Shown here one piece after another: positions 63,337-64,000 of a stretch of 64,000 nucleotides of DNA. Position 1 is the first letter of the stretch; each line of letters begins with the position of its first letter. The notes below the pieces were generated by a model that did not search any database, was not told where the DNA came from, and worked only from the letters and a program-made list of their open reading frames with translations. The stretch is taken from positions 48,471,286 to 48,535,285 of the forward strand of contig OY747702.1 of the NCBI GenBank assembly GCA_963556495.2, given 5' to 3'. The stretch is from Valencia hispanica. Lineage: Eukaryota; Chordata; Actinopteri; Cyprinodontiformes; Valenciidae. The translations under genes were made by a program, and so were the position numbers.

Positions 63337-63337
63337 G
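63261..63337 (+). repeat. TGTGTA-(TA)n-TACACACA hairpin tract
   Basis: TGTGTATGTATGTATGTGTA leads into a TA run and then TATACACACACACACAG. The arms are complementary, so the RNA or single strand can fold into a long hairpin. It lies 55 bases after the chic1 stop. Confidence 0.85.
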
Positions 63338-63861
63338 TATGTTGGAATGAGGGTCTGCGTTGGCGTCTCCCGTGACGACGCCGTACACCTCCCAGTACCT
63401 TGTACAATAGAATTTGCAACAATGTCACTTTGCTTTAGAGCAGATTTTGCACATTTTTTCTCCCCTCCTCTCCTTTTGCTGTTGCACTCTTGATTCTGTC
63501 TTGTTTCATGTGTTAAAACAAGTAAAACTCTTTTGAAAAGTGCATTAACACCACCCCCCCCTCAACATCCATCTGGTACACCAGTAATCCCTCGCTAAAG
63601 AACGTGACGCCTGCACCTTCCATTGTCGATCCTTGCCTTATGTACAGTTGTTTGAAAGGTTAAATACACAAATCCAACTAGATGTACCTGGAACAGGAAG
63701 GCAGTGCGTCTGTTCGAATCCACTTCTTAGCCGGTAGATGAGACGGTTGCCTAACGCACAGCATACGTCTCCCCCCTTCTGTGTTGTTTTTTTCTTTATA
63801 TGAACACTTTGTACCTGGGAATTAGCTGGTGCAAGAAGTTGAAGTGTAAATACCATGGTAG

Positions 63862-63867
63862 AATAAA
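63862..63867 (+). terminator. Candidate poly(A) signal of chic1
   Basis: AATAAA in GGTAGAATAAACTGTACAG, 656 bases after the stop, followed by a T-rich stretch (AAAGTTTACTTTAGTCTTTT). Confidence 0.5.
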
Positions 63868-64000
63868 CTGTACAGTGGTATACCATTGTTTACATAAAGT
63901 TTACTTTAGTCTTTTAGATTTTCTTCGCCAATATATTGCTGTACCACAGTTTTAATTAAAGAAAGATGTCTATGTACTTTCCTAGTTCGTATGGACCTGT

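Larger units (their letters stand above)
63207..63990 (+). other. chic1: chic1 3' UTR
   Basis: Follows the stop to beyond a poly(A) signal at 63862. It contains the TG/TA/CA tract at 63261-63337 and a C-run near 63553. The true end may lie just past 63890 or beyond the window. Confidence 0.6.

Overview
The window is vertebrate genomic DNA, almost certainly from a ray-finned (teleost) fish. Three intron-bearing vertebrate genes are recognisable, all on the + strand. The space around them is filled with transposon families typical of fish: Rex3/RTE and Rex1-like and L2-like LINEs, Tc1-like and hAT-like DNA elements, LTR-like units, a tRNA-headed SINE-like repeat, and long tetranucleotide tracts. 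Nothing bacterial, phage or CRISPR-like is present. The species cannot be named from the sequence alone.

Genes. (1) About 3.0-14.6 kb: the last six coding exons of a VEGF receptor tyrosine kinase, from the end of the kinase domain to the C-terminus; the 5' part lies outside the window. Synteny points to kdrl. (2) 43.15-46.09 kb: a complete three-exon caudal-type homeobox gene (cdx4, 271 aa). (3) 55.02-63.21 kb: a complete six-exon cysteine-rich hydrophobic domain gene (chic1, 174 aa). All exon junctions I called are phase-consistent with GT/AG sites, and no frameshift interrupts any of the three genes.

Layout. 1-3 kb: intron with old transposon pieces. 3.0-14.6 kb: kdrl 3' half, with Tc1, LTR-like, hAT-like and LINE remnants in introns. 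14.6-18 kb: 3' UTR and quiet AT-rich sequence. 18-27.6 kb: LINE and Tc1 cluster, including two Rex3 insertions with clear target-site duplications. 27.6-33.4 kb: mostly unique DNA with one nested SINE-like repeat. 33.4-35.0 kb: a 1.54-kb GGAT-type tract. 35.3-39.6 kb: an unfamiliar four-copy repeat interrupted by a Rex1-like LINE and SINE-like copies. 39.6-43 kb: unique DNA, one hAT-like MITE, and the cdx4 promoter region with a 20-bp perfect palindrome. 43-46.6 kb: cdx4. 46.6-54.9 kb: transposon-rich spacer. 55-64 kb: chic1 with transposon-bearing introns and a 3' UTR containing a TG/TA/CA hairpin tract.

The genes are functionally unrelated (endothelial receptor, posterior patterning factor, palmitoylated vesicle/membrane protein). 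Their order is informative: Cdx4-Chic1 is the block that in eutherian mammals borders the X-inactivation centre, and a KDR-class receptor beside it fits the ParaHox/receptor-tyrosine-kinase paralogon. I found no convincing new multi-gene system. The most notable items are the non-coding structures described in the findings.
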